Below are positions 1 through 9,197 of a stretch of DNA of 64,000 nt, piece by piece; positions within the stretch are counted from its first letter, which is position 1, and every line of letters begins with the position of its first letter. The notes beneath the pieces were generated by a model. It was not told the DNA's origin and made no database searches. It saw only the letters and a list, made by a program, of their open reading frames with translations. Origin of the DNA: JADHMP01 sp016779985 (lineage in GTDB: Bacteria > Bacteroidota > Bacteroidia > Flavobacteriales > Flavobacteriaceae); the NCBI GenBank assembly GCA_016779985.1, contig JADHMP010000011.1, positions 15,721-79,720 on the forward strand, read 5' to 3'. The position numbers and the translations under genes were made by a program.

Positions 1-944
1 TAAATGTGGCCTTATTACAACCCAATATTGATCCTTATCTTGAAAAATATGATCGTAATAACGCTTTTTTCTTTACTGAATTTGAAAAGCAGGTCAAAGA
101 CAAAATCTCTGGACAAACAGACTATATTCTTCTTCCTGAAACCTATTTTGCCGATGGCAATGGATTGGAACTAAAAAAATATGCTCAGAGTGATTTGCAT
201 TATTCATTTCAAAGTTTTCTTGCCGACTTTCAAAACACCGAAATAATAAGTGGCATTCAAGGCTACGACGTTTATAGGAGTAAAGAATCACCATCACTTA
301 CTGCAAATAGAATAAGAGAAGGGATTTGGGCAGATTTTTATAATTCTGCCATTTGGGAACACTACCAATCACCTTATGATATATATCATAAATCAAAACT
401 AGTAGTGGGAGTAGAAAACTTTCCATTCAAATCTATTTTAAAACCAATCATTGGATCAATAATGCTTGATATGGGCGGAACAGTTGCGAGTAGAGTGACT
501 CAAAAATACAGAACTGTTTTTCCACATCATAGCAAACCAATCAGTGCCGCACCGATTATTTGTTATGAATCCATCTATGGCTCTTTTGTTAGTGATTATG
601 TAAAGGCAGGAGCAACCTTTTTAGCTGTCATAAGCAATGACGCCTGGTGGGATAATACCGAAGGGCATCGTCAACTTTTACAATATACTCAATTGAGGGC
701 TATTGAAACGCGAAGAGAAATTGCCAGAAGTGCAAATACTGGCATTTCCGCACTCATAAACGCAAAAGGTGAAATTATGAAGCAACTCCCCTATGGAGAA
801 AAAGGAGTCTTAACAGGAAGTGTTTTTTCAAGAAAAGAAATGACTTTTTACACTAAATATGACGACATTTTAAATCGCTGGGCACTATTTATCTTCGGGC
901 TCTTATCTTTAACAGCAATAAGTGGTCGACTAAAAAGGTTGTGA
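1..944 (+). CDS. lnt: Apolipoprotein N-acyltransferase, C-terminal part (start lies upstream of window)
   Basis: This membrane enzyme adds the third acyl chain to lipoproteins at the periplasmic face of the inner membrane. The reading frame is open from base 3 (AAT GTG GCC), so the N-terminal membrane domain is missing and only the nitrilase-like domain and last membrane helix are seen, about 314 of an expected 500-550 residues. Counting the GTG at base 6 as residue 1, the family triad fits E45 (LLPET), K129 (YHKSK) and C186 (PIICYES). A hydrophobic helix ends the protein. The window carries many lipoproteins that would be substrates. Family assignment is firm. Confidence 0.9.
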   Translation, partial: NVALLQPNIDPYLEKYDRNNAFFFTEFEKQVKDKISGQTDYILLPETYFADGNGLELKKYAQSDLHYSFQSFLADFQNTEIISGIQGYDVYRSKESPSLTANRIREGIWADFYNSAIWEHYQSPYDIYHKSKLVVGVENFPFKSILKPIIGSIMLDMGGTVASRVTQKYRTVFPHHSKPISAAPIICYESIYGSFVSDYVKAGATFLAVISNDAWWDNTEGHRQLLQYTQLRAIETRREIARSANTGISALINAKGEIMKQLPYGEKGVLTGSVFSRKEMTFYTKYDDILNRWALFIFGLLSLTAISGRLKRL

Positions 945-948
945 TTTT

Positions 949-977
949 TTTGTTTAACTTTTACACAGTTTTATTAA
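949..977 (+). promoter_or_regulatory. Putative operator shared with the crtB promoter
   Basis: The stretch reads TTTGTTTAACTTTTACA then CAGTTTTATTAA. It matches the region at 48171-48198 before crtB at most positions with one single-base gap. It lies about 30 bases upstream of a TAnnTTTG box for the adenosyltransferase gene. Role as a CarH-type operator is inference. Confidence 0.4.
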
Positions 978-1006
978 AAATTTTACGTTTTCGAACACAA
1001 AATTGG

Positions 1007-1014
1007 TATTTTTG
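1007..1014 (+). promoter_or_regulatory. TAnnTTTG -7 promoter element of the adenosyltransferase gene
   Basis: The sequence TATTTTTG matches the Bacteroidota -7 consensus. It is 27 bases upstream of the ATG at 1042, which argues that the in-frame GTG at 1003 is not the start. Confidence 0.6.
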
Positions 1015-1041
1015 CATTGCACCCAAAAAAATGGAGAGACG

Positions 1042-1599
1042 ATGAATGAAAGCAAAGTATATACAAAAACTGGAGACGATGGAACTACCTCTCTTATCTC
1101 CGGAAAAAGAGTTCCTAAACACAGTCACAGAATAAAAGCAAACGGGGCATTAGACGAACTAATAGCTTGGTTAGGTGTTATTCGAGATCATCTAGACAAC
1201 GATGAAACTGAGCTTTATTTGTTTCAAATTCAAAATGAATTGATGAATCTAGCCGCCCTACTTGCCGTTCCTGATCAAAAAGCTCTCCCCAAAGGCGTCG
1301 AGCCCATAAACCAAAGTCAAATAGAACAAATTGAAAACAAGATAGATGCGCTTTCTCAAGAGTTGCCTCCTCTTAGAAATTTTATTATACCTGGAGGTCA
1401 TGTGCTTGTGTCTTATTCTCATTTAGCTAGAAGCGTATGTAGACGTGCAGAACGAAACATCACGGAGCTGAATGAAACGGAACTCATTCAAAATGAGTGT
1501 ATTATTTATGTCAACCGGCTTTCTGACTACCTCTTTATGCTATCAAGAAAGTTTACTCAAGACATGCAAGTCTCAGAAACAAAATGGCAAGTAAGCTAA
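1042..1599 (+). CDS. pduO: Cob(I)alamin adenosyltransferase, PduO type
   Basis: The enzyme transfers the adenosyl group of ATP to cob(I)alamin, making adenosylcobalamin (AdoCbl). The N-terminus has the PduO-family opening YTKTGDDGTTSL followed by a helical bundle with the conserved R-x-E-R-like block (SVCRRAERN) and a C-terminal YVNRLSDYLF motif. Length 185 aa is normal for the family. ATG at 1042 is chosen over GTG 1003 because the latter lies just upstream of the promoter box and would add a non-family extension. AdoCbl is also the ligand of CarH-type regulators, and one is encoded at 47236; the two loci share a promoter motif. Confidence 0.92.
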   Translation: MNESKVYTKTGDDGTTSLISGKRVPKHSHRIKANGALDELIAWLGVIRDHLDNDETELYLFQIQNELMNLAALLAVPDQKALPKGVEPINQSQIEQIENKIDALSQELPPLRNFIIPGGHVLVSYSHLARSVCRRAERNITELNETELIQNECIIYVNRLSDYLFMLSRKFTQDMQVSETKWQVS

Positions 1600-1614
1600 T
1601 TTTTCCTTTTTTTG

Positions 1615-1644
1615 TTGCACAGGTTTTATAAAAATCTATTTTTG
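1615..1644 (+). promoter_or_regulatory. Promoter TTG-N19-TAnnTTTG
   Basis: TTG at 1615-1617 and TATTTTTG at 1637-1644 are separated by 19 bases, the textbook Bacteroidota spacing. The box ends 17 bases before the ATG at 1662. Confidence 0.7.
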
Positions 1645-1661
1645 CAAAAAATTATAAAGCT

Positions 1662-1883
1662 ATGTATTGGACGTTAGAATTAGCATCTTATCTCAGTGAC
1701 GCCCCTTGGCCTGCGACAAAAGACGAATTGATTGATTTCTCAATCCGAACTGGAGCTCCACTCGAAGTTATTGAAAACCTTCAAGCCATGGAAGATGAAG
1801 AAGACGTTTATGAGTCTATAGAAGAAATTTGGCCAGATTTTCCAACTGATGACGATTATCTTTGGAATGAAGATGAATATTAG
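1662..1883 (+). CDS. Small acidic DUF2795-like protein
   Basis: A 73-residue acidic protein, opening MYWTLELASYLSDAPWPATK and ending in an Asp/Glu-rich tail. It resembles the DUF2795 family, short proteins found upstream of secA in many Flavobacteriia; the function is unknown. It has its own promoter at 1615-1644 and is closed by a strong terminator at 1907-1930, so it is probably a single-gene transcript. No signal peptide or membrane segment is visible. Confidence 0.75.
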   Translation: MYWTLELASYLSDAPWPATKDELIDFSIRTGAPLEVIENLQAMEDEEDVYESIEEIWPDFPTDDDYLWNEDEY

Positions 1884-1906
1884 GAAAAAAAATCAACAAC
1901 ATAACT

Positions 1907-1930
1907 AAAGTCTCCTTAGAGACTTTTTTT
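1907..1930 (+). terminator. Rho-independent terminator
   Basis: An 8-bp perfect stem AAAGTCTC/GAGACTTT with loop CTTA is followed by a T run. It ends the small gene at 1662 and separates it from secA. Confidence 0.88.
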
Positions 1931-1935
1931 ATAAT

Positions 1936-1943
1936 TACATTTG
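1936..1943 (+). promoter_or_regulatory. TAnnTTTG -7 element of secA
   Basis: TACATTTG directly follows the terminator and lies 26 bases before the secA ATG. Confidence 0.6.
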
Positions 1944-1969
1944 AAAAACTATGGAATAAGCCCGCATAA

Positions 1970-4900
1970 ATGAGCATACTTAATAGCATATTAAAAACAT
2001 TTGTTGGAGATAAGGCAAAACAAGACCTCAAAAAAATAACCCCCCTTGTTCAACAGATTATTTCTGCACAAGACAAACTCAAGGAACTTTCAGACGACGC
2101 CCTACGCAAAAAAACATCAGATTTTAAGGAACAAATAAAAACGCTTAGAGTGCCCCACCAAAAGGTTATTGAGGAATTAAAAAGTTCTGTTTCCGAAACC
2201 TCAGCAATAGAAGTAAAGGAAGAATTGTATGAAAAAATAGACAGTCAAGAAGAGGAAGCTTATCATCAGGTAGAAGAACTCCTAAATGCTATTTTACCAG
2301 AGGCCTTTGCGGTGGTCAAAGAAACAGCAAGAAGATTAGTAGAAAATAAAGAACTAATTGTTAGTGCTACAGAAAATGATAGAACGCTTTCACAGCAAAA
2401 AAGTTATATCACCTTAAAAGGGGAAAAAGCACATTGGAGTAATCAATGGGACGCCGCAGGTAAACCCGTTACATGGGACATGATCCACTATGACGTTCAA
2501 CTAATTGGTGGAATTGCGCTACATCAAGGAAAAATTTCTGAAATGCAAACCGGAGAAGGTAAAACCCTTGTGGCAACTCTTCCAGTCTATTTAAATGCGC
2601 TCACCGGTAAAGGAGTTCATTTAGTAACCGTTAATGATTATTTAGCTAAAAGAGATAGTGCTTGGATGGCTCCCTTATTTGAATTTCATGGGCTAACTGT
2701 TGATTGTATTGATTATCATAAACCCAATAGTCCAGAAAGAAGAAGTGCATATATGGCAGATATAACCTATGGTACTAATAATGAATTTGGGTTCGATTAT
2801 CTGCGAGATAATATGGCGCACACAGAAGAAGATTTGGTGCAACGTAAACACCACTATGCTATTGTTGATGAAGTTGATTCTGTTTTAATTGATGACGCAA
2901 GGACTCCCCTAATCATTTCTGGTCCAACACCGGAGGGAGAGAGACATGAATTTGATCAGCTAAAGCCTAAAATTGGAGCATTAGTGCAGCAGCAAAGAAG
3001 TTTATTGACCAGTGTCCTTGCCGAAGCAAAAGCTAAAATCAAAGCAAATGATGATAAAGAAGGTGGGCTATTGCTTCTTAGAGTCCACCGTGGTCTTCCA
3101 AAAAACAAAGCCTTGATTAAGTTTTTGAGTGAAGATGGAGTGAAACAACTACTGCAAAAGACAGAAAATTTTTACATGCAGGATAACAACCGGGAAATGC
3201 CAAAAGTAGATGCCGAGTTGTTCTTCACTATAGATGAAAAAAATAACCAAATTGAACTCACAGAAAAGGGAATTGATAACCTTTCTGGTGACACTAATGA
3301 TAAAAACTTTTTTGTCCTTCCAGACATTGGGAGCGAAATAGCTAAGATAGAAGCAAAAGAATTAACACCCAAAAAAGAAGCTGCTGAAAAAGAACTGCTG
3401 TTCAAAGACTTTGATATAAAAAGTGAACGTATTCATTCGATGAATCAGTTGTTAAAGGCTTACACACTTTTTGAAAAAGACGTTGAATATGTTCTTATGG
3501 ACAACAAAGTTAAAATTGTCGACGAACAGACAGGAAGGATTATGGAAGGAAGACGCTATTCTGACGGGCTTCATCAAGCCATTGAAGCCAAAGAAAATGT
3601 GAAAATTGAGGCTGCCACCCAAACGTATGCCACCATTACTCTTCAAAACTACTTTAGAATGTATCAAAAACTTTCCGGCATGACCGGGACAGCTATCACT
3701 GAAGCTGGAGAGTTTTGGGAAATCTACAAACTAGATGTGATAGAAATTCCTACCAATAGACCCATTGCTAGAAAAGATGAAAATGACCTTATTTATAAAA
3801 CTAAGCGTGAAAAATACAACGCAGTCATTGAGCAGGTCACCAAACTCTCTAGGGCTGGGCGACCCATTTTGATTGGAACAACTTCTGTGGAGATTTCAGA
3901 ATTGCTCAGTAAAATGCTTCAAATAAGAAAAGTCCCTCACAACGTATTGAATGCCAAACTTCACAAAAAAGAGGCAGATATAGTGGCTGAAGCAGGAAAC
4001 CCTGGGGTGGTCACAATAGCCACTAACATGGCAGGTAGAGGAACTGATATTAAATTATCCAATCAAGTAAAAGAAGCTGGTGGTTTAGCCATCATAGGTA
4101 CAGAAAGACATGATTCTAGACGAGTAGATAGACAATTAAGAGGTCGATCTGGACGACAAGGAGATCCAGGTAGTTCACAATTTTATGTATCTCTTGAAGA
4201 CAACCTAATGCGTTTGTTTGGATCTGATCGAGTCGCAAAAGTCATGGATCGAATGGGGCTTGAAGAAGGCGAAGTGATTCAACATTCTATGATGACAAAA
4301 TCTATTGAACGAGCTCAAAAGAAAGTAGAAGAGAACAATTTTGGTATTCGTAAAAGACTTCTAGAATATGACGATGTGATGAGTGCCCAACGAGAGGTTA
4401 TCTATAAACGTAGAAAACATGCATTGCAAGGGTCACGTCTAAAATTAGACATTCTTAATATGCTCTTTGATACCTGTGAAGACATTGTTTTGAACAACAA
4501 AGCTCAAAAGGACTTTAAAAATTTTGAGTTTGAAATTATTAGTAATTTTTCTGTCACCTCGCCAATTAGTGCTGAGCAATTTGAAGGTGAAACTGAATCA
4601 GAACTAATAAATAAACTATATAATGCTTTATTAAGTCATTATGAAACCAAAACAGCTTCAAGCGCTCAACTGGCTTTTCCTGTTATTAAAAAAGTTTTTG
4701 AACAGCCTGGAAATAAATTTGAAAGGATTGTTGTTCCATTTACAGATGGTGTAAAAACGCTAAATGTTGTTACTAATTTGGAAGTAGCCTATGAATCAAA
4801 GGGACAAAAACTAGTAGAAGATTTTGAGCGCAATATCACGTTAGCCCTTCTTGATGAAGCTTGGAAGGTGCATTTGCGCAAAATGGATGAATTAAAGCAG

Positions 4901-5332
4901 TCCGTACAGTTAGCGGTGCATGAGCAAAAAGACCCCTTGCTAATCTATAAATTTGAAGCCTTTGAATTATTCAAATCGATGTTGAATCAATTGAATCGGG
5001 AAGTTCTTTCCTTCTTAATTAAAGGCACACTACCCAATCAAAATCAGGGGGCAATTCAAGAAGCAAAACAAACCCAATCGCAACAGCAGTATAACACAAC
5101 CAAGGATGAAGTCTTAAATTCTGATCAACTCGCAGAACGCAACCGGCACGTCGGAGCTGGAGCCAGTCAAGCCCAAAGGACCCCCGTTGAAACTGTGGTA
5201 CGAGAACAACCCAAAATTGGTCGTAATGAACGTGTCAACATCAAAAATGTGACTACAGGTGAATCAAAAATTGTGAAATTTAAACAAGCAGAACCCTTAA
5301 TTAAATCAGGGAGTTGGGTTATCACTCAATAA
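1970..5332 (+). CDS. secA: Preprotein translocase ATPase SecA
   Basis: SecA drives export of unfolded proteins through SecYEG by ATP hydrolysis at the inner membrane. The 1120-residue length is typical of Bacteroidota SecA and longer than the about 900 of Escherichia coli. Visible are the Walker A motif MQTGEGKT (about residues 192-199), the DEVDS Walker B/DEAD segment, the TNMAGRGTDIKL and QLRGRSGRQGDPGSS helicase motifs, and an insertion-rich nucleotide-binding region. The C-terminus ends GSWVITQ and lacks the Cys-rich zinc/SecB-binding tail of proteobacterial SecA, as is usual in this phylum. It is transcribed from its own promoter after a terminator. Confidence 0.98.
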   Translation: MSILNSILKTFVGDKAKQDLKKITPLVQQIISAQDKLKELSDDALRKKTSDFKEQIKTLRVPHQKVIEELKSSVSETSAIEVKEELYEKIDSQEEEAYHQVEELLNAILPEAFAVVKETARRLVENKELIVSATENDRTLSQQKSYITLKGEKAHWSNQWDAAGKPVTWDMIHYDVQLIGGIALHQGKISEMQTGEGKTLVATLPVYLNALTGKGVHLVTVNDYLAKRDSAWMAPLFEFHGLTVDCIDYHKPNSPERRSAYMADITYGTNNEFGFDYLRDNMAHTEEDLVQRKHHYAIVDEVDSVLIDDARTPLIISGPTPEGERHEFDQLKPKIGALVQQQRSLLTSVLAEAKAKIKANDDKEGGLLLLRVHRGLPKNKALIKFLSEDGVKQLLQKTENFYMQDNNREMPKVDAELFFTIDEKNNQIELTEKGIDNLSGDTNDKNFFVLPDIGSEIAKIEAKELTPKKEAAEKELLFKDFDIKSERIHSMNQLLKAYTLFEKDVEYVLMDNKVKIVDEQTGRIMEGRRYSDGLHQAIEAKENVKIEAATQTYATITLQNYFRMYQKLSGMTGTAITEAGEFWEIYKLDVIEIPTNRPIARKDENDLIYKTKREKYNAVIEQVTKLSRAGRPILIGTTSVEISELLSKMLQIRKVPHNVLNAKLHKKEADIVAEAGNPGVVTIATNMAGRGTDIKLSNQVKEAGGLAIIGTERHDSRRVDRQLRGRSGRQGDPGSSQFYVSLEDNLMRLFGSDRVAKVMDRMGLEEGEVIQHSMMTKSIERAQKKVEENNFGIRKRLLEYDDVMSAQREVIYKRRKHALQGSRLKLDILNMLFDTCEDIVLNNKAQKDFKNFEFEIISNFSVTSPISAEQFEGETESELINKLYNALLSHYETKTASSAQLAFPVIKKVFEQPGNKFERIVVPFTDGVKTLNVVTNLEVAYESKGQKLVEDFERNITLALLDEAWKVHLRKMDELKQSVQLAVHEQKDPLLIYKFEAFELFKSMLNQLNREVLSFLIKGTLPNQNQGAIQEAKQTQSQQQYNTTKDEVLNSDQLAERNRHVGAGASQAQRTPVETVVREQPKIGRNERVNIKNVTTGESKIVKFKQAEPLIKSGSWVITQ

Positions 5333-5359
5333 TTTTTTATTTTTAGGCAAACAAATGTG

Positions 5360-6619
5360 ATGGAGGTTTATGCTGCTATTCTGTTGTGGGCCATTCCCGC
5401 TTTTCTAGCGCTGGTTGTTATAGAAATATTTTATGGGCAATGGAAAGGAAAACAGACCTACAGTTTCATGGACACGCTATCCAGTTTAAGTTCAGGTATG
5501 ACCAACATTCTGAAGGATTTGATTGGTTTGACGCTTGTTTTAATTTCTTATCCTTATTTATTCGACCTATTGCACCTTCAAACCCTAGAGGCTACTTTTT
5601 GGACCTATAGTATTGCTTTTATTTGTATCGATTTCGCCAGCTATTGGGGACATCGGCTCAACCATCAGGTCAACTTATTTTGGAACCAACACATCATACA
5701 TCATAGCAGTGAAGAATTTAACTTAGCCTGTGCCCTACGGCAAAGTTTTTCTAATCTTGTGAGTCTTTCAGCTTTATTTTTAATCCCTGCAGCCCTTTTA
5801 GGAGTGCCTCATAAAGTGATTACTATTTTAGCTTCTATCCATTTGTTTGGACAATTTTGGTATCATACGCAACACATAGGGAAGTTAGGATGGCTGGAGT
5901 ATATTTTAGTTACCCCTTCGCAGCATCGAGTGCATCATGCCATTAACCCAGAATATATTGATAAAAACCTAGCTGCTATCTTTTGTGTTTGGGATCGATG
6001 GTTTGGTACTTTTCAAGAGGAATTAGATAATATACCTCCAGTTTATGGCACACTCAAACCAGTGCAAAGCTGGAATCCTTTTTGGATAAATTTCCAACAT
6101 CTATGGTCGCTAAGTCAAGATGCTTGGCGAACAAATAAATGGACAGACAAATTTAAAATATGGTTTATGCCAACGGGATGGAGACCCGATGACGTGGCAC
6201 AAAGTCATCCCAAGAAAAAGGTAAACAGCCCTTTTGAACAGAAGAAATACAAACACAAATACTCCTCTTTTTTAAAAAGCTATGCCACCTTTCAGTTTAT
6301 GGGTATCACAATCATGTTGCTCTATTTTTTAAGTCATTTTGAAGATTTCGACACGCCATTTCGTCTAGCTCTTGTAGCAATACTATTCTTAAGTATTTTC
6401 TCCTATACTTCGGTTATGGATTGCTTCAAATGGGCTGCCCTTTTCGATAGCTTTAGAGCCCTCACAGGAATCTTTTTTCTCCTCCTGCCCTCTCATTTAT
6501 TTCTCTGGGAATTTCATTGGGTATTTGCCCTCTTTTTAAGTTTTTATTTTGGTATTAGTTTAATTACCAGCTTTTGGATTGCACAGGCGTCACCAGCCAG
6601 AAAATTAGCTTTAACATAA
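5360..6619 (+). CDS. Fatty acid hydroxylase / sterol desaturase family membrane protein
   Basis: A 419-residue multi-pass membrane protein with the His clusters of the di-iron fatty acid hydroxylase superfamily: HRLNH, HIIHHSS, HTQHI and HRVHHA. Enzymes of this family hydroxylate, desaturate or cleave lipids; the substrate here cannot be told. After the catalytic half there is a second block of C-terminal membrane helices of about 110 residues. ATG 5360 is preferred to the overlapping GTG 5357. The glycosyltransferase gene starts on the very next base after the stop codon, which implies one operon and perhaps one lipid or carotenoid product that is oxidised and then glycosylated (inference). 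Confidence 0.85.
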   Translation: MEVYAAILLWAIPAFLALVVIEIFYGQWKGKQTYSFMDTLSSLSSGMTNILKDLIGLTLVLISYPYLFDLLHLQTLEATFWTYSIAFICIDFASYWGHRLNHQVNLFWNQHIIHHSSEEFNLACALRQSFSNLVSLSALFLIPAALLGVPHKVITILASIHLFGQFWYHTQHIGKLGWLEYILVTPSQHRVHHAINPEYIDKNLAAIFCVWDRWFGTFQEELDNIPPVYGTLKPVQSWNPFWINFQHLWSLSQDAWRTNKWTDKFKIWFMPTGWRPDDVAQSHPKKKVNSPFEQKKYKHKYSSFLKSYATFQFMGITIMLLYFLSHFEDFDTPFRLALVAILFLSIFSYTSVMDCFKWAALFDSFRALTGIFFLLLPSHLFLWEFHWVFALFLSFYFGISLITSFWIAQASPARKLALT

Positions 6620-7753
6620 ATGTCAAAACAAAATAGGATTCTTCTTTTGGGTCCTGCTTATCCCTACAGGGGTGGCATTGCAGATACTCAACATGAATTA
6701 GGGAAGGCTATTATGCGACAAAATAGAGCCGTTTCGTTAGCTACTTTCTCTCAACTGTATCCCCCCTTTTTATTTCCTGGTAAGACTCAATTTCGCTCTG
6801 ATGAATATCCTGAAGAGCTTAAAATAGAACAAATAGTTCATGCCTACAATCCATTTCAATGGCGAAAAGCTATTTCTAAGCTAAAAAAAGAGGATCCAGA
6901 TTCTATTGTATTCAGATATTATACTCCATTTTTGGCTCCTGTTTACACCAGTATTGCCAAACAATTCAAGAGAGTCAAAAAAATAGCATTGGTCGACAAT
7001 TGGTGGCCACATGAACCCAAACCTTGGGATGCATTGCTCAATCAAAAATTTGGTAAACAAATGGATCAATTTGCAACACTCTCTAAACTTGTTGGAGATC
7101 AAATTGAAGATTCAAAAATGAATCAACCTATTTGGAGAGGATTCCACCCCATTGCAAACAATCTACCCCCTCTTCTACCCCAAAAACAAGCAAGACAACA
7201 GTTAGGTTGGCCTCAAGGTGTACCAATAGTATTATTTTATGGGTTAATTCGTCAATATAAAGGCTTGGAGCTTCTACTCAAAGCATACGCTGAAAAACCA
7301 TTGTCTGAAACGAATATTCAATTGGCTGTTGTTGGGGAATGTTATCAAAACCCAAATAAATACCTGCAACTGATCGAAAAACTGAATTTAAAAAACAAAA
7401 TACTTTTAGACTTAAACTTTGCCGATAAACAGAAAACTCAAAGGGTCTTTTCTGCTGCTAATGCTGTGGTTCAGACGTATCATAAAGCAACTCAAAGTGG
7501 GGTAACTCCCCTTGCCTATCACTATACTAAACCTATCTTGGCAAGTGATATTGACGGTTTACGAGAACCCATCGCAAATGATAAAACTGGACTTTTAACT
7601 GACAAAACACCCAAAGGAATTGCTAAAAACCTAACCGAATTGGTTGATCCTACTAATTTTATTTTATTTGAAAATCAATTGAGGGCTTGTCAAAAAAAAT
7701 ATCAATGGGATCACTTTGCTAAAAATCTGCTAGATTTTATCGAAAGTGAATAG
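6620..7753 (+). CDS. Glycosyltransferase, GT4-like
   Basis: A 377-residue GT-B fold protein. The N-terminus LLLGPAYPYRGGIADTQ has the Gly-rich GGI loop of family 4 transferases and the C-terminal domain has LFYGLIRQYKGLELL plus the later E-containing donor-sugar region (KPILASDIDGLREPI). It would transfer a sugar from a nucleotide donor, probably at the cytoplasmic face of the membrane; donor and acceptor are unknown. No membrane helix is evident. It is directly abutted (zero spacing) to the lipid hydroxylase-like gene at 5360, so the acceptor may be a hydroxylated lipid. Confidence 0.85.
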   Translation: MSKQNRILLLGPAYPYRGGIADTQHELGKAIMRQNRAVSLATFSQLYPPFLFPGKTQFRSDEYPEELKIEQIVHAYNPFQWRKAISKLKKEDPDSIVFRYYTPFLAPVYTSIAKQFKRVKKIALVDNWWPHEPKPWDALLNQKFGKQMDQFATLSKLVGDQIEDSKMNQPIWRGFHPIANNLPPLLPQKQARQQLGWPQGVPIVLFYGLIRQYKGLELLLKAYAEKPLSETNIQLAVVGECYQNPNKYLQLIEKLNLKNKILLDLNFADKQKTQRVFSAANAVVQTYHKATQSGVTPLAYHYTKPILASDIDGLREPIANDKTGLLTDKTPKGIAKNLTELVDPTNFILFENQLRACQKKYQWDHFAKNLLDFIESE

Positions 7754-7802
7754 CAAATCTCTCTTTTAAAAGTTTCATGCCACTGCTTTTTGTAGCATCA
7801 AT

Positions 7803-9074
7803 TTATACTACAAACAAGGGACGCCCTTGCATTAAAGCGTGTACTTCTTGACCAACTTCCTCAATTACTGTCTCATCATCGTGATTTAAAATTACACGAT
7901 TAATCAAATTTACAATAGTCTCCATATCATCTTCTTTTAGTCCACGAGTTGTAATAGCAGCTGTACCAACACGTATTCCAGAAGTTACAAATGGTGATTT
8001 ATCATCAAAAGGGACCATGTTCTTATTGGCAGTTATTTCAGCTCTCACTAGAGCGTGTTCTGCTGCTTTTCCAGTAACATTTTTATTGCGGAGATCAATG
8101 AGCATTAAATGATTGTCTGTTCCTCCAGAAATCAAATGATACTCTAAAGCAACAAAAGCTTTGGCCATAGCTTGAGCGTTGCTTTGCACCTGTTTCATAT
8201 AATCTTTAAATTCAGGTTTCAATGCTTCTCCAAACGCAATTGCTTTAGCCGCAACAACGTGCTCCAGAGGACCGCCTTGATTGCCTGGAAAAACTGCCAT
8301 ATCGAGCAAATGTGACATTTTACGGAGGTTACCGTTTTTCAGCTTAAGACCAAATGGATTGTCAAAGTCATTTCCCATAACAATTAGACCCCCACGAGGA
8401 CCACGAAGCGTTTTATGTGTGGTGGTAGTCACCACGTGGCAATGAGGAATAGGGTTTGAAAGTAAACCCGTGGCGATGAGTCCAGAAGGATGTGAAATAT
8501 CGGCCAATAAAAAGGCACCTACGCTATCTGCAATTTCTCGAAAACGTTCAAAATCAATGTCCCTTGAATAGGCCGACGCACCTGCGATCAACATTTGTGG
8601 TTGCACTTCTTCTGCAATGGCTTTTATGTTATCATAGTCCAAACGACCTGTTTCTTTTGATACACCATAAAAATGAGCTTCATAAAGTCTTCCAGAAAAA
8701 TTTACTGGAGAGCCATGAGTTAGATGACCTCCGTGAGCTAAATCAAAACCAAGAATCTTGTCTCCAGGTTTCAAAAAAGCATGGAATACAGCAGTGTTTG
8801 CTTGAGAACCTGAATGGGGTTGTACATTGGCATAAGCCGCTCCAAATAAAGCCTTTGCTCTATCGATGGCAAGTTGTTCGATTTGATCCACAACTTCACA
8901 ACCTCCATAATAGCGCTTGCCTGGATACCCTTCGGCGTATTTATTGGTTAGTACAGAACCCGTGGCTTCCATCACTGCAGGACTAGTGAAGTTTTCTGAG
9001 GCAATTAATTCAATTCCATTCAACTGCCTTTTTTCCTCTGCTTGGATTAAATCAAAAATCTCTTGGTCACGCAT
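7803..9074 (-). CDS. glyA: Serine hydroxymethyltransferase
   Basis: A PLP enzyme of one-carbon metabolism that interconverts serine and glycine with tetrahydrofolate. The 423-residue protein shows the family landmarks: IELIASENF at the N-terminus, the NKYAEGYPGKRYYGG block, HGSPVNFSG, and the PLP lysine in VVTTTTHKTLRGPRGG. Start ATG at 9074 is standard for length. It is convergent with the glycosyltransferase at 6620 and divergent from the gene at 9198, so it is a single transcription unit. Confidence 0.98.
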   Translation of the reverse strand: MRDQEIFDLIQAEEKRQLNGIELIASENFTSPAVMEATGSVLTNKYAEGYPGKRYYGGCEVVDQIEQLAIDRAKALFGAAYANVQPHSGSQANTAVFHAFLKPGDKILGFDLAHGGHLTHGSPVNFSGRLYEAHFYGVSKETGRLDYDNIKAIAEEVQPQMLIAGASAYSRDIDFERFREIADSVGAFLLADISHPSGLIATGLLSNPIPHCHVVTTTTHKTLRGPRGGLIVMGNDFDNPFGLKLKNGNLRKMSHLLDMAVFPGNQGGPLEHVVAAKAIAFGEALKPEFKDYMKQVQSNAQAMAKAFVALEYHLISGGTDNHLMLIDLRNKNVTGKAAEHALVRAEITANKNMVPFDDKSPFVTSGIRVGTAAITTRGLKEDDMETIVNLINRVILNHDDETVIEEVGQEVHALMQGRPLFVV

Positions 9075-9197
9075 AATTTAGTTTTTATTATAAGGCGTAA
9101 AAATAGCGGTTTCTTAGTAATTGATAAACGGTAAACTATATTTTTAAACTATTATTTTAAACACATCATTAACAAGAGTTCAATTATCTTAGTCTTA

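Noticed and set aside
5240..5332. Missing zinc-binding tail of SecA as a possible truncation
   Set aside because: The ending resembles that of other Bacteroidota SecA proteins and the total length is normal for the phylum.
8492..8986. Long open frame on the plus strand inside glyA
   Set aside because: It is antisense to a fully conserved gene, with no family motif, and is a frame shadow.
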